From the NCBI RefSeq assembly GCF_026168105.1, contig NZ_LBMW01000008.1, forward strand, positions 1 to 64,000: a stretch of DNA of 64,000 nucleotides, in the 5' to 3' direction. This DNA is from Streptomyces hygroscopicus. Its GTDB lineage: Bacteria > Actinomycetota > Actinomycetes > Streptomycetales > Streptomycetaceae. The position numbers and the translations under genes are program-made. Positions within the stretch are counted from its first letter, which is position 1. The number at the start of each line of letters is the position of its first letter. The notes beneath the pieces were generated by a model that was not told the DNA's origin, did not search any database, and saw only the letters and a list, made by a program, of their open reading frames with translations. This document shows, one piece after another, positions 47,668 through 57,445 of this stretch.

Positions 47668-48486
47668 TCACCAACCGTGCCGCGCCTGCCTGCCCCACAG
47701 CAGGCCGCGCGGCTCGGGCGGCGGCGGGGTGCCCGGACGCAGCGGCCAGGCCAGGATCATGCCCACGATGAAGCCGACCACATGGGCCGCGTACGCCACG
47801 GTCCCGGCCGAGGAGACGGCGCCCCCGTAGGAGTAGAGCGCCTGCAGCGCGAACCAGAAGCCGAGCACGATCCAGGCGGGCAGCCGCAGGGGCAGGAAGA
47901 TCAGGAACGGGACCAGGACCCAGACCCTGGCCCGGGGATAGAGGGCCAGATACGCGCCGAGCACACCCGCGATGGCACCCGACGCGCCGATCAGCGGGGC
48001 CCCCGAGAAGTCATTGAGGTACGCGAAGCCGTACGCCGCCGCGTACCCGCACACCACATAGAACAGCGCGTAGCGGATGTGGCCCAGGCGGTCCTCGATG
48101 TTGTTGCCGAAGATCAGCAGGAAGAGCATGTTCCCCAGCAGATGCAGCCAGCTGCCGTGCAGGAACATCGCGGTGAGGACCGACAGCGGCGGTGACTTGT
48201 GGTAGGTCGGCGGGGCCACCACACAGCCCGGGCCGTTCGGGCCGATGCCCGTCGCGCCCGTGGGGACGAGCCGCGGGAACCGGTCATGGATCAACTCGCG
48301 CGGCACCGCCGCGTAGTGCTCCAGGAATGCCTGGAGATGACACAGCTGGGACAGGCCGCTCCATCCCGCCACCGAGCCCGTCAGACCCGGGGTGGACAGG
48401 AAAACCAGGAAGTTGGCCGCGATCAGCGCGTACGTCACATAGGGCGTACGGCGCACCGGGTTCTCGTCATGGACGGGTATGACCAC
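47668..48486 (-). CDS. Rhomboid-family intramembrane serine protease
   Basis: 272 aa with six or seven predicted membrane helices. The catalytic serine is in GASGAIAGVLGAYL and the partner histidine in AAHVVGFIVGM; FLHGSWLHLLGNMLFLLIFG is the conserved helix-2 motif. It cleaves membrane-anchored proteins within the bilayer; substrates unknown. An insertion of about 45 residues between helix 1 and the HGSWLH segment (CHLQAFLEHYAAVPREL) is typical of actinobacterial members. The GTG at 48486 (VVIPVHDENPVRRTP) matches the usual N terminus. Confidence 0.92.
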   Translation of the reverse strand: MVIPVHDENPVRRTPYVTYALIAANFLVFLSTPGLTGSVAGWSGLSQLCHLQAFLEHYAAVPRELIHDRFPRLVPTGATGIGPNGPGCVVAPPTYHKSPPLSVLTAMFLHGSWLHLLGNMLFLLIFGNNIEDRLGHIRYALFYVVCGYAAAYGFAYLNDFSGAPLIGASGAIAGVLGAYLALYPRARVWVLVPFLIFLPLRLPAWIVLGFWFALQALYSYGGAVSSAGTVAYAAHVVGFIVGMILAWPLRPGTPPPPEPRGLLWGRQARHGW

Positions 48487-48610
48487 AAGGAATTAGTGCC
48501 CTGGACGGGCCGGGCGAATCGGTGAACGCGTCGGTCCGCGTGTGCGTATGTCTCCTCAACCGCCCGCGGCGGGGGGAAGGCGTGTCGCGGGGACGACGTG
48601 AGGACAGGCG

Positions 48611-48952
48611 ATGAACGACCGAAGGACCCCTCCGATACACGCTCTGCCCGACGGCGAGGCCGAGCTCGCCCTGGTGATCCACCTGCCCTGGGAGGACGTC
48701 GCCCGGCTCGGCCAGGAGGCCGGCCGGCTCGCCACCCAGATGCAGCGTCCCGTCACCCTCGACGAGGCCGTCAGCCACCGGTTGCGCTCCACGCGGCCGG
48801 CCGCCCACGCGAAGCCGTCGGCCGCGCCGCAGTCGGCCGCCGTGCCGTCCAGTGCGTCCGTGGCGTCCCTGCCGTCCCGGCCTCCGGCCGAGCAGGCACG
48901 TCAGGCCATCGAGCGGATCAACGGAACGAACGGGCAGCACGAAACGGCGTGA
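48611..48952 (+). CDS. Hypothetical small soluble protein
   Basis: 113 aa. The N-terminal half (LALVIHLPWEDVARLGQEAG) looks folded; the C-terminal half is a Pro/Ala/Ser-rich linker ending in a short charged helix (AEQARQAIERING). No family recognised. GAGGACAGGCG precedes the ATG, and codon use is Streptomyces-like. It lies alone between the rhomboid gene and the convergent flavoprotein gene. Confidence 0.6.
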   Translation: MNDRRTPPIHALPDGEAELALVIHLPWEDVARLGQEAGRLATQMQRPVTLDEAVSHRLRSTRPAAHAKPSAAPQSAAVPSSASVASLPSRPPAEQARQAIERINGTNGQHETA

Positions 48953-48994
48953 GCGGGTCCGCGCCCTTGACGGGGTGCGCTCCTCCTGCCCTGC

Positions 48995-50395
48995 CTACCC
49001 GGCGTTTCTTCGCACCGCCGCGGTCGCCTTGCGGGCCGCCACCAGGATCGGGTCCCACACCGGTGAGAACGGGGGCGCGTAGCCCAGGTCCAGGGCGGTC
49101 ATCTCCTCCACCGTCATGCGTGCGGTCAGTGCTACGGCAGCGATGTCGACGCGCTTGGCCGCGCCCTCACGGCCGACGATCTGGACGCCGAGCAGCCGGC
49201 CGGTGCGGCGCTCGGCGAGCATCTTCACCGTCATCGGCGCGGCGTTCGGGTAGTAGCCCGCGCGACTGGTCGACTCGATGGTGACCGTCTCGTACTGGAG
49301 CCCCGCCCGGCGCGCGTCCTTCTCGCGCAGGCCCGTGCGGGCGATCTCCAGGTCGCAGACCTTGCTCACCGCCGTGCCCACGACCCCCGGGAACGTGGCG
49401 TAGCCGCCGCCCACATTGGTGCCGATCACCTGCCCGTGCTTGTTGGCGTGCGTGCCCAGCGCGATGTGCCGTTCGCGTCCGGAAACCAGGTCGAGGACCT
49501 CGACGCAGTCGCCGCCCGCCCAGATGTTCTCTTGGCCGCGCACCCGCATCGCCAGGTCGGTGAGCAGCCCGCCGTGGTCGCCGAGCGGCAGTCCGGCGGC
49601 CTTGGCGAGCGCCGTCTCCGGGCGCACACCGATGCCGAGGACCACCACGTCCGCCGGGTATTCGGCGGCTTCCGTCCCGACCGCCCGGACCTGCCCGTCC
49701 TCGCTGGTGAGGATCTTGGTGACCCCGGCGTCGTTCACCATGGTGATGCCGAGTCCCTCCATGGCCCGGTGCACGAGGCGGCCCATGTCCGGGTCGAGCG
49801 TGGCCATGGGCTCGCTGCCGCGGTTGACGACGGTGACCTCGTAGCCGCGGTTGATCATCGCCTCGGCCATCTCCACACCGATGTATCCGGCGCCGACGAC
49901 GACCGCCCGGCGGCCCCGCGTGGCGGCCAGCGAGTCCAGCAGGGCCTGGCCGTCGTCCAGGGTCTGCACCCCGTGCACCCCCGGCCCGTCGGCGCCGGGC
50001 AGGTCGGGTCGGATCGGGCGGGCACCCGTCGCTATCACGAGCCGGTCGTACGACGTCCACCCCTCGGCACCCGTGTCGACGTCCCGCGTGCGCACGCGAC
50101 CGCCCTCGACATCGATCTCCGTGACCTCGGTCCGCATCCGCAGGTCGATGTCGCGCGCCCGGTGTTCCTGCGGCGTACGGGCGATCAACTCGTCCCGGGT
50201 GGCGACGTCACCACCCACCCAGTAAGGGATCCCGCACGCCGAGTAGGACGAGAAGTGGCCGCGCTCGAACGCCACGACCTCCAGCTCGTCGGGGCCCTTG
50301 AGACGGCGCGCCTGCGACGCGGCGGACATGCCCGCTGCGTCGCCACCGATGACGACCAGGCGCTCCCGGGAACGACTCGTACGGCTCATGCTCAT
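48995..50395 (-). CDS. FAD-dependent pyridine nucleotide-disulfide oxidoreductase, CoA-disulfide-reductase-like
   Basis: 466 aa. N-terminal FAD motif VVIGGDAAGMSAASQARR, NAD motif VVVGAGYIGVEMAEAMINRG and C-terminal dimerisation domain. A single active-site cysteine at position 54 (FSSYSACGIPYWVGG) replaces the CxxxxC of glutathione reductases, as in CoA-disulfide reductases and NADH oxidases/peroxidases. It probably reduces a small disulfide or persulfide or oxygen species. The start at 50395 is followed by a second ATG at 50389; neither has a strong ribosome site. Confidence 0.87.
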   Translation of the reverse strand: MSMSRTSRSRERLVVIGGDAAGMSAASQARRLKGPDELEVVAFERGHFSSYSACGIPYWVGGDVATRDELIARTPQEHRARDIDLRMRTEVTEIDVEGGRVRTRDVDTGAEGWTSYDRLVIATGARPIRPDLPGADGPGVHGVQTLDDGQALLDSLAATRGRRAVVVGAGYIGVEMAEAMINRGYEVTVVNRGSEPMATLDPDMGRLVHRAMEGLGITMVNDAGVTKILTSEDGQVRAVGTEAAEYPADVVVLGIGVRPETALAKAAGLPLGDHGGLLTDLAMRVRGQENIWAGGDCVEVLDLVSGRERHIALGTHANKHGQVIGTNVGGGYATFPGVVGTAVSKVCDLEIARTGLREKDARRAGLQYETVTIESTSRAGYYPNAAPMTVKMLAERRTGRLLGVQIVGREGAAKRVDIAAVALTARMTVEEMTALDLGYAPPFSPVWDPILVAARKATAAVRRNAG

Positions 50396-50767
50396 ACGAA
50401 CACGCTACGGGGGCAGGGCATTTCAGTCGCGCTCGCCCCGGCGGGCGGATGCGCGCGATCCGCACCCACGGCAGCGCCGGAAGCGGCCCGAACACCGCGA
50501 AGGGGAGTGCGGGGCGGGAGCGTGCCGGGCCGGTGTGGTCCTAGCCGGACGTCTGCCGGGCGATCGGCGCCTCGAGACCGCTCTCACGCGAGCTCAACTC
50601 CCCGTCCCGCCTGACCACGTCACCGGGCTCGGCCGCTCTGTGCAGCCATGGGGGACACCGTATGGACGATGCCGTCGCACGCGGCGGGCGACGCGGCCCT
50701 GGCGCACAGCCGCCCGCGGGACCGGGCGCCCGCGGAAGTGCCGGTGGCGTCTGAGAGGCTGGGAGCC
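50396..50767. other. 372-bp divergent promoter region before cgoX (hemY)
   Basis: Promoters for the flavoprotein gene and the haem pair must lie here. The cgoX frame is open from 50648, but those 40 residues (MGDTVWTMPSHAAGD...) lack a ribosome site. I see no separate gene. Confidence 0.5.
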
Positions 50768-52228
50768 ATGAGCACAAGGGAGGCCCGCGCGGACGTCGCG
50801 GGGCATGTCGTCGTCATCGGAGGCGGGATCGCGGGGCTGGCCGCCGCCCACCGGCTGCTGGACCGGGGCGCGCGCGTGACGGTGCTCGAGGCGTCGGACC
50901 GGGTGGGCGGAAAGCTGCTGCCCGGCGAGATCGCAGGCGTGCGGGTCGACCTGGGAGCCGAGTCGATGCTGGCGCGGCGGCCCGAGGCGGTGGCGCTCGC
51001 CCGCGAGGTGGGCCTCGCGGACCGGCTCCAGCCGCCCGCCACGGCGGCCGCCTCGATCTGGACGCGCGGCGCCCTGCGCCCGATGCCCAAGGGACACGTC
51101 ATGGGCGTCCCCGGCACCGCGGCCGCGCTGTCCGGCGTCCTGTCCGACGAGGGTCTGCGCCGTATCGAGCGGGACGCCCGGCTGCCGCGCACGGAGGTCG
51201 GCGACGACGTGGCCGTGGGGGAGTACGTGGCGGCGCGGCTCGGGCGCGAGGTCGTCGACCGACTGGTGGAGCCCCTGCTCGGCGGCGTCTACGCGGGTGA
51301 CGCGTACCGCATCTCGATGCGCTCCGCCGTCCCGCAGCTCTTCCAGGCCGCCCGGACGCACGATTCGCTGACGGAGGCGGTCCGCGAGATCCAGGCGAAG
51401 GCGGCCTCGGCCCCCCAGCCGGGCCCGGTGTTCATGGGCATCGAGGGCGGTGTCGGACGGCTTCCCCTCGCGGTTGCGGAGTCGGTGCGGGCGCGGGGCG
51501 GCGAGATCCTGCTGAAGAGCCCGGCGGACGGACTGCTCCGCACCCCCGGGGGCTGGGAGGTCCTGACCGAGGGCCACGTCCTCGCGGCGGACGCGGTGGT
51601 CGTCGCGGCCCCCGCCCCGGAGGCCGCCCGCCTGCTGCGCACCGCGTCCCCCGAGGCGGCCGCCGAACTGCGCACGGTCGAGTACGCGTCCATGGCCCTC
51701 GTCACCCTCGCCTACCGCCGGGCCGACCTCGCTCTGCCCGAGGGCAGCGGCTTCCTCGTACCGCCGGTCGACGGGCGCACGATCAAGGCGTCGACCTTCG
51801 CGTCCCAGAAGTGGGGCTGGATCGCCGACGAGGACCCGGACGTGGTCGTGCTGAGGACGTCCGTCGGGCGGTACGGCGAGACCGAGGTCCTGGGGCGCGA
51901 GGACGCGGACCTCGTGGCCGTCTCGCGGCACGACCTGCGCGAGGCGACGGGCCTGGACGCCGCGCCGATGGGGACCCGTGTCACCCGGTGGACCGACGGC
52001 CTGCCCCAGTACCCCGTCGGGCACCACGCCAGGGTGGCCCGCATCCGCGAGCGCGTCGCCGGGGTGACGGGCCTTGCCGTGTGCGGTGCGGCGTACGACG
52101 GGGTCGGCATCCCTGCGTGCATCGCGAGCGCGTACGCGGCCGTGGACCGGCTCGGCGGAGACCTGCGCGCTGTGCACGAGCTCACCGCCAACCCGGTGCA
52201 GAGCCTGCACGGCGGAGCGGGAGAATAG
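50768..52228 (+). CDS. hemY: Coproporphyrinogen III oxidase, HemY type (often named protoporphyrinogen oxidase)
   Basis: 486 aa flavoprotein. FAD motif [20 protein letters not shown] and [20 protein letters not shown] at the N terminus; C-terminal [20 protein letters not shown]. In Gram-positive bacteria this HemY-type enzyme (CgoX) oxidises coproporphyrinogen III to coproporphyrin III. The gene order CgoX-HemQ with a 4-bp gap supports that role. Start [13 protein letters not shown] at 50768 fits family N termini. Confidence 0.92.
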   Translation: MSTREARADVAGHVVVIGGGIAGLAAAHRLLDRGARVTVLEASDRVGGKLLPGEIAGVRVDLGAESMLARRPEAVALAREVGLADRLQPPATAAASIWTRGALRPMPKGHVMGVPGTAAALSGVLSDEGLRRIERDARLPRTEVGDDVAVGEYVAARLGREVVDRLVEPLLGGVYAGDAYRISMRSAVPQLFQAARTHDSLTEAVREIQAKAASAPQPGPVFMGIEGGVGRLPLAVAESVRARGGEILLKSPADGLLRTPGGWEVLTEGHVLAADAVVVAAPAPEAARLLRTASPEAAAELRTVEYASMALVTLAYRRADLALPEGSGFLVPPVDGRTIKASTFASQKWGWIADEDPDVVVLRTSVGRYGETEVLGREDADLVAVSRHDLREATGLDAAPMGTRVTRWTDGLPQYPVGHHARVARIRERVAGVTGLAVCGAAYDGVGIPACIASAYAAVDRLGGDLRAVHELTANPVQSLHGGAGE

Positions 52229-52232
52229 GCAC

Positions 52233-52964
52233 ATGAGTGACGACGCCCCCACCACCGAGTCCGGCAGGATCCCGAACAAGGGCAAGCTGGCCAGGGACCT
52301 CAACGAGGTCATCCGCTACACGCTGTGGTCCGTCTTCAAGCTGAAGGACGTGCTGCCCGAGGACCGCTCCGGCTACGCCGACGAGGTCCAGGAGCTGTTC
52401 GACCAGCTCGCCGCCAAGGACGTGACCATCCGCGGTACGTACGACGTGTCGGGGCTGCGCGCCGATGCCGACCTCATGATCTGGTGGCACGCCGAGACCA
52501 GCGACCAGCTGCAGGAGGCGTACAACCTCTTCCGCCGCACCAGGCTGGGCCGCGCCCTCGAGCCGGTCTGGTCGAACATGGCGCTGCACCGCCCGGCCGA
52601 GTTCAACCGCTCGCACATCCCGGCGTTCCTCGCCGACGAGACGCCGCGCAACTACGTCAGCGTCTACCCCTTCGTGCGCTCGTACGACTGGTACCTGCTG
52701 CCGGACGAGGACCGTCGCCGCATGCTCGCGGACCACGGCAAGATGGCCCGTGGCTACCCGGACGTGCGCGCCAACACGGTCGCCTCTTTCTCCCTCGGCG
52801 ACTACGAGTGGATCCTCGCCTTCGAGGCCGACGAGCTGTACCGCATCGTCGACCTCATGCGCCATCTGCGAGCCTCGGAGGCGCGGATGCACGTCCGCGA
52901 GGAGGTGCCGTTCTTCACCGGACGCCGCAAGTCGGTGGCGGAGCTCGTCGCCGGTCTCGCCTGA
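52233..52964 (+). CDS. hemQ: Coproheme decarboxylase (chlorite-dismutase family)
   Basis: 243 aa. It converts coproheme to haem b with peroxide, the last step of the coproporphyrin-dependent pathway. [15 protein letters not shown] holds the conserved tyrosine that takes part in radical decarboxylation, and [14 protein letters not shown] holds the likely proximal histidine. The ATG at 52233 follows GGAGCGGGAGAA and comes 4 bp after the cgoX stop, so the two are coupled. It is followed by convergent small genes. Confidence 0.95.
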   Translation: MSDDAPTTESGRIPNKGKLARDLNEVIRYTLWSVFKLKDVLPEDRSGYADEVQELFDQLAAKDVTIRGTYDVSGLRADADLMIWWHAETSDQLQEAYNLFRRTRLGRALEPVWSNMALHRPAEFNRSHIPAFLADETPRNYVSVYPFVRSYDWYLLPDEDRRRMLADHGKMARGYPDVRANTVASFSLGDYEWILAFEADELYRIVDLMRHLRASEARMHVREEVPFFTGRRKSVAELVAGLA

Positions 52965-52977
52965 CGCCCCGGGCGGC

Positions 52978-53220
52978 CTACGGCGCCTGCCGGTCCTTCG
53001 CGGCGCCGGGATCCCCGGCCACCCCTGGCCCGTTCGCCCCGCCGACGGGCCCGTGCGGCTTCCGGAAGCGGGTCCCGGCGCTTGCGGCGTGCCGGGCGGC
53101 GACGGCTGTGCCCCGCAGCTGGGGGTCACCGGGCCGCGCGGCCGCTCCGACCGCCGGGACGGTGACGAGACCCGTCAGGAGCAGGGCCCCGGCGGCGGAT
53201 CCGAGGGCGACAGCTCGCAT
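52978..53220 (-). CDS. Small secreted protein, unknown function
   Basis: 80 aa. An N-terminal signal sequence (MRAVALGSAAGALLLTGLVT then VPAVGAAA) leaves a mature peptide of about 50 residues rich in Gly, Ala, Pro and Arg, with no cysteine. AAGGGAT precedes the ATG. It ends 13 bp from the hemQ stop and is convergent with it. No family recognised; the signal peptide and ribosome site are the main support. Confidence 0.6.
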   Translation of the reverse strand: MRAVALGSAAGALLLTGLVTVPAVGAAARPGDPQLRGTAVAARHAASAGTRFRKPHGPVGGANGPGVAGDPGAAKDRQAP

Positions 53221-53324
53221 CGCGTATCCCTTCGTGCACGGCAGCGACAAAAGGGATGTTTCGTTCGGCGGCGGGAGAGGTGAAGCACCGACCGCGGGTG
53301 TCGCGCCGGGTGAGGGGCGAGGCA

Positions 53325-54170
53325 CTACGGGGGCGGGCTGGACGTGGCCGGCGGCATGGCGTACGTCGCCGACGGGGCGACCGGGTCCGGCGAGGGGGCG
53401 ACCGGGTCCGGCGAGGGGGCGACCGGGTCCGGCGAGGGGGCGACCTGGACGGGCGACGGCGCGACCGGGACCGGGATGCCGGGATCGTTCGTGGGGCCCG
53501 GAGGGGCGGGGGAGTAGGTGAGCGGGGGCGGGCTCGCAGTGGCCGCGTCCCTGGCCAGCCAGTCGAAGTCGACGTAGCCGGTGGCCTCCAGGACCTTCAT
53601 GTGGTCCAGGACGGTCGCGTTCGCGTCGTCGGCGAGGCCGCGCACAAGCGTGTTGCGCGTGGTGGCGCGGACCTGGGCCACGACGGCGAACACCTTGCCG
53701 TGGGCGCGGCGCAGCAGGTTGGCGAAGTCGCGGTCGTACTCCTCGCCCTGGGCCGCGTCGAGGGTCGCGAGCCACTGTTGCTGCTGTGCGCTGGGCTGGT
53801 TGGGCAGGGCGAGGCCGAGCCGCCCGGCCACGTCGCGGACGCGGGCGTCCAGGAAGGCATGACCCTCGACGAGGTGCTCTCCCGCGGTGCGCACCGCCTG
53901 GGTGGTCCCCTTCTGCTCGGCCTGCTCGCCCGCCGGCAGCTCCCACAGACCGGCCAGCCGGACCTTGGTGACGAAGTCACGGTCCAGCGCGGACAGCGGA
54001 CCGTACGCCGTCGACACGGTCTGGGCGCTCAGGGTGTCCAGGCCGGTGCCGGAGCGGTCCGCGTAGGACCAGACCGGGAAGACCAGTGCGGCGAGGGTCG
54101 CCGCGAGCAAAGTGATGACGAGCCCGGTCCCGCTGAGGATTCCGCGGCCCTGGACGGGTCTGGATCGCAT
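53325..54170 (-). CDS. DUF4142 domain secreted or membrane-anchored protein
   Basis: 281 aa. An N-terminal hydrophobic segment (TGLVITLLAATLAALVFPVW) anchors or exports it. A helical DUF4142 domain spans about residues 55-205 (LSALDRDFVTKVRLAGLWEL, GHAFLDARVRDVAGRLGL). A Pro-rich tail follows with PVAPSPD repeated about four times, encoded by a 21-bp tandem repeat. The family is common in bacterial cell envelopes; function unknown. The ATG at 54170 follows AGGAGG. Confidence 0.85.
   Translation of the reverse strand: MRSRPVQGRGILSGTGLVITLLAATLAALVFPVWSYADRSGTGLDTLSAQTVSTAYGPLSALDRDFVTKVRLAGLWELPAGEQAEQKGTTQAVRTAGEHLVEGHAFLDARVRDVAGRLGLALPNQPSAQQQQWLATLDAAQGEEYDRDFANLLRRAHGKVFAVVAQVRATTRNTLVRGLADDANATVLDHMKVLEATGYVDFDWLARDAATASPPPLTYSPAPPGPTNDPGIPVPVAPSPVQVAPSPDPVAPSPDPVAPSPDPVAPSATYAMPPATSSPPP
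53379..53465. repeat. 21-bp coding tandem repeat (PVAPSPD repeats)
   Basis: A unit containing GCGACCGGGTCCGGCGAGGG is repeated about four times within the DUF4142 gene, the last copies diverging (GCGACCTGGAC..., GCGACCGGGAC...). The period is a multiple of three, so the frame is kept. Confidence 0.85.
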
Positions 54171-54347
54171 GGTGCCTCCTGCTTGCGGCACCGCACGCCA
54201 GTCCGCTTCGGGTGCGCGTTGGCATATTACTGGGCTGCCGACGCCAACTTCCGTACGCGGGAAAACAGTTGGAAAGCGGGCATAGCGCGTCAATGTCCGG
54301 TGCATGAAGGAGGGTATTCCCTGCCGAAATGATGCAAATGGGCCGCC

Positions 54348-54398
54348 GTGTCTGCGCGATGTGCCGCCGGTGTTAACCGCGGCACACTTCGCGGACAC
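54348..54398 (-). terminator. Imperfect hairpin after the DUF692 gene
   Basis: TGTGCCGC (54360-54367) pairs with GCGGCACA (54379-54386); an outer GTGTC (54348-54352) / GACAC (54394-54398) pair and partial GCGA/TCGC pairing extend it. It lies 41 bp past the stop. Confidence 0.55.
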
Positions 54399-54438
54399 GG
54401 CCTCCGTCGCACACACGTGAGTGGTACGAGCGACGCCC

Positions 54439-55758
54439 TCAACGCCGCAGGAGGACCCGGCGCGTGGCGCGGGCGAACCGGGCCGCGGGGTGCCCGGACG
54501 GTGGGGTCGGACCCGAGCGCTCCAGCCACCAGTCACGCAGTCGGCGCCGTGTCTCGGCGTCCTCGGGGCGCCCGGCGAGCAGCAGATGCCCGGCGAAGTC
54601 GAGGGCGTCGCGCCGGTAGCCGCCGGTCATGGGGTGACCGTGGGCGTAGACGAGGAAGGCGGGCCGGTACCCCTCCCCGAGCATCTCGGGCAGCTCGGGC
54701 GCGACCTTGGCCACGACGCCGGCCCGCTTGGAGGCCAGGGCGCGCGCCTGCACTCCGAGCCGCACCCGGTCGAATCCCTCGGGCACCGGGGTGCCGGCGA
54801 CGAGGGAGGAGAGCAACGCGGCCTGGGCGAGCGCGACTCGTTCCCGGGCCGCCTCGCCGCGGCCCGCCGGGTCCGGGGCGGCCGTGCGGGAGACCGCGGG
54901 CCGGGCGGGCGGGGCGGGAGGCTCGCCGCCCGCCGACGCCTTCTCCACCGTTTCCCGGATGGTGGTCAGCTCCCGCTCCAACTCGAGCGGTTCGGGGAAG
55001 TTCTCGTCGCGTTCCAGCAGGACGCCGGGTGGCGTGGTGCGGGACGCGAGGTCGGCCAGGATGTCGAGGACCGGCTGCGGCACCGGGTGGGCGTGGCTGT
55101 CGTGCCAGACGCCGTCGCGTTCGAATCCGCCCGCGACATGGACGTAGGCGATGGCCTCGAGGGGCAGCCCGTCCAGGGCCGCGGCCGGGTCCTCGCCCCG
55201 GTTGACATGGTTGGTGTGGAGGTTCGCGACGTCGATCAGCAGCCGGACCCCGGTGCGGTCGGCCAGCTCGTACAGGAACTGTCCCTCCGTCAGCTCCTCG
55301 CCCGGCCAGGAGATCAGCGCCGCGATGTTCTCCACGGCGAGCGGCACGGGCAGGGCGTCCTGGGCGATGCGTATGTTCTCGCACAGCACGGCCAGGGCGT
55401 CGCGGGTGCGCGGGATCGGGAGCAGATGGCCCGCCTCCAGCGCCGGCGAGGCGGTCAGCGGGCCGCCCGCCCGCACGAACGCGATGTGCTCGGTGACCAG
55501 CGGTGAGCCGAGGGCCTCGGCGCGCTCGGCGAGGGCGGCCAGCCGCGCCTCGTCGGGGTGGTCGGCGCCGCCGAGGCCGAGCGAGACGCCGTGCGGGACG
55601 ACGGTGACGCCGCGCTCGCGCAGACGCAGCAGCGACTCGGGAAGATGTCCGGGGCAGACGTTCTCGGCCACGGTCTCGACCCAGTCGAGGCCGGGCATAC
55701 GCTCCACGGCGTCGGCGATCTCCGGCCGCCATCCGATGCCCGTTCCCAGTCGCCTCAT
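54439..55758 (-). CDS. DUF692 (MbnB/TglH-type) protein with fused C-terminal helical domain
   Basis: 439 aa. Residues about 1-275 are DUF692: a TIM-barrel fold with metal-binding histidines and acids in [39 protein letters not shown] and [12 protein letters not shown]. Known members (MbnB, TglH) use several irons to modify cysteine in ribosomal peptides. Residues about 310-430 add a helical region ([20 protein letters not shown] ... [20 protein letters not shown]) that resembles the partner proteins usually encoded separately. GGAGGGG lies before ATG 55758. No cysteine-containing precursor peptide is evident next to it. Confidence 0.85.
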   Translation of the reverse strand: MRRLGTGIGWRPEIADAVERMPGLDWVETVAENVCPGHLPESLLRLRERGVTVVPHGVSLGLGGADHPDEARLAALAERAEALGSPLVTEHIAFVRAGGPLTASPALEAGHLLPIPRTRDALAVLCENIRIAQDALPVPLAVENIAALISWPGEELTEGQFLYELADRTGVRLLIDVANLHTNHVNRGEDPAAALDGLPLEAIAYVHVAGGFERDGVWHDSHAHPVPQPVLDILADLASRTTPPGVLLERDENFPEPLELERELTTIRETVEKASAGGEPPAPPARPAVSRTAAPDPAGRGEAARERVALAQAALLSSLVAGTPVPEGFDRVRLGVQARALASKRAGVVAKVAPELPEMLGEGYRPAFLVYAHGHPMTGGYRRDALDFAGHLLLAGRPEDAETRRRLRDWWLERSGPTPPSGHPAARFARATRRVLLRR

Positions 55759-56492
55759 CGTCCCCTCCTTCACCACGGATCCCCCGGGACCGCCGTGGTG
55801 CGGACCACGGCAGCACCGGCCGGGCCGTCCGTCCCCGTCGTCGGACCCCCGCTGCCGGTGTGACGGAGTCATGGCCCCGCACCCCGGGGCCGAACCCCTT
55901 CCCGGGGACGTTCAGAGCAACATTTGAGGTTCCAACCGGTTCCGGCCCGCTTGCCGGGCTACTGGGAGCACCTTGTCCGAGTCGACGGGCTCGGGCCGGC
56001 CGGTGTTCACCGTGCCCGGGGCGCCCGGGGACGGCTGGGAGTCGGTGGGAAGGCCGTTGCCCGGCGCCGCGGCGGGCGCCGAGGGCACGACGGCACCGGG
56101 GACGGGCGCCGGGGGACCGGTCGGGCCGCGCGCCGACGGTGGCGGCGAGTGCCGTGATGAGGAGGGCCGTACCGTCGGTACGCCGCAAAGGAGCCTCCCG
56201 GGGAAACCAACTGGTCGTTGGGGATCGGTGCTTGGCCGGTGCCGGGAGGCACGTACGGGGGCGCCGGGGTGTTCAAACACTGGGCAAGCCCCGCTGATCC
56301 TTGGGTAAAAACCGCTGGTCGGCGGCCTATCCCCGACAGCCGCGACGCCCTCTTCGGATGAGACCACCCCAACGGCGGAACTCATGCGCGCGGCCTCCAG
56401 GAAGACCTGTTGGAGGCCCCTTCCCACCTTGCCCGGCCCCGGGGTCCCGGCGACCGCCGCGCCGGTCGCGGCCCCCGAGTCAGGAGCAGGAG
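55759..56492. other. 734-bp stretch between the DUF692 and GH16-like genes
   Basis: It contains a possible broken secreted-protein gene (55912-56188, minus strand) and, further right, the promoter region of the GH16-like gene. The rest has no supported gene. Confidence 0.5.
55912..56188 (-). pseudogene. Possible frameshifted small secreted protein gene
   Basis: From ATG 56188 the frame begins MRRTDGTALLITALAATVGA, which looks like a signal peptide, then turns into Arg-rich nonsense. A neighbouring frame continues as TGPPAPVPGAVVPSAPAAAP and PGTVNTGRPEPVDSDKVLP with good third-position GC, ending at 55912. A one- or two-base shift near 56125 would join them. Sequencing error or real decay cannot be told apart here. 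Confidence 0.35.
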
Positions 56493-57425
56493 ATGAGCCG
56501 AGACCGCCGACCCCGACCGCACCGCCCCCGCGGTGTCGTCGCCCTTGCCCTGGCCGCCCTCGTGGTGGCCTTCCTGCCGCCCCGGGCGGATGCCGTGACA
56601 CCGTCGCAGGACGCCTGCCACACCACGAGCGACGTCATGCCTCGCGGCGACTGCGGCCCCTTCCACCAGGTCTTCGCCGAGGACTTCAACGGCGACGTGG
56701 TGCCGCTCGGCTCCTTCAGCGACTGCGACCACCACGCCGACACCCGCAGTGCGTACTGTGGCGGCCTCACCGGCTCCTACCGCGCCGACTGGTGGGCCTA
56801 CCCGCGCGGCTGGTACGACACCGCGAACCCCCGCAACCACTCAGACGGCGACAACCGCGTACTCGGCGGCGAGTACCGCGCCGACGACACCGTGTGGGTC
56901 GGGCCCGCAGCCAACGGCGACGGCCGGATGCACATCCGTATGTACCGGCCGGCGTCCGGGGGCGACCTCCATGTCGCGGCCGTCGTACCGCGCAAGGTGA
57001 TGCAGCAGACCTACGGGAAGTACAGCGCGCGCGTCCGTGTCGTGAAGGCCGCGCCCGGCTACAAGAGCGCCTGGCTGCTCTACGGCGGCGGCTGCGAGAT
57101 GGACATGTACGAGCAGAACTGGGTCGACACCGTCCATGTCTTCCACCACCCCTGCGACGGCCGCGTCCAGGGCTACGCCGACACCGGCAAGCCCTTCACC
57201 GACTGGCACACGGTCAGCCTGGAGTGGACCCCCGGCCAGGCCCGCTACTACGTGGACGGCCGGCTGTACCTGAGCGACACGCGCGGTGTCGCCGCGCAGC
57301 CGCTGAGCTGGATCCTGCAGAACGAGAGCGCCCTGTACGGGGCCTACGCCGCGCCCGGCTCCTGGGCGCAGATGGACATCACCTGGGTCACCGCCTACAC
57401 GTACCGGGGGCCGGGATCCTCGTAA
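56493..57425 (+). CDS. Secreted glycoside hydrolase family 16-like protein
   Basis: 310 aa. The signal peptide ends about residue 34 (RADA). The mature part has a lectin/glucanase-like fold with the GH16 catalytic pattern ExDxxE at Glu202, Asp204 and Glu207 (CEMDMYEQNW), and YGKYSARVRVVKAAPGYKSA before it. Four cysteine residues near the N terminus may form disulfides. GH16 enzymes cut beta-1,3/1,4-glucans or galactans; the substrate here is unclear. The ATG at 56493 follows AGGAG. It is convergent with the Pth2-type gene, 20 bp apart. Confidence 0.85.
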   Translation: MSRDRRPRPHRPRGVVALALAALVVAFLPPRADAVTPSQDACHTTSDVMPRGDCGPFHQVFAEDFNGDVVPLGSFSDCDHHADTRSAYCGGLTGSYRADWWAYPRGWYDTANPRNHSDGDNRVLGGEYRADDTVWVGPAANGDGRMHIRMYRPASGGDLHVAAVVPRKVMQQTYGKYSARVRVVKAAPGYKSAWLLYGGGCEMDMYEQNWVDTVHVFHHPCDGRVQGYADTGKPFTDWHTVSLEWTPGQARYYVDGRLYLSDTRGVAAQPLSWILQNESALYGAYAAPGSWAQMDITWVTAYTYRGPGSS

Positions 57426-57445
57426 CGGGACCACCCCCGTGCTCG

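Noticed and set aside
50648..50767. 40-residue N-terminal extension of the HemY-type protein
   Set aside because: No ribosome site before the ATG at 50648, and the FAD motif then lies too far from the N terminus compared with the family.
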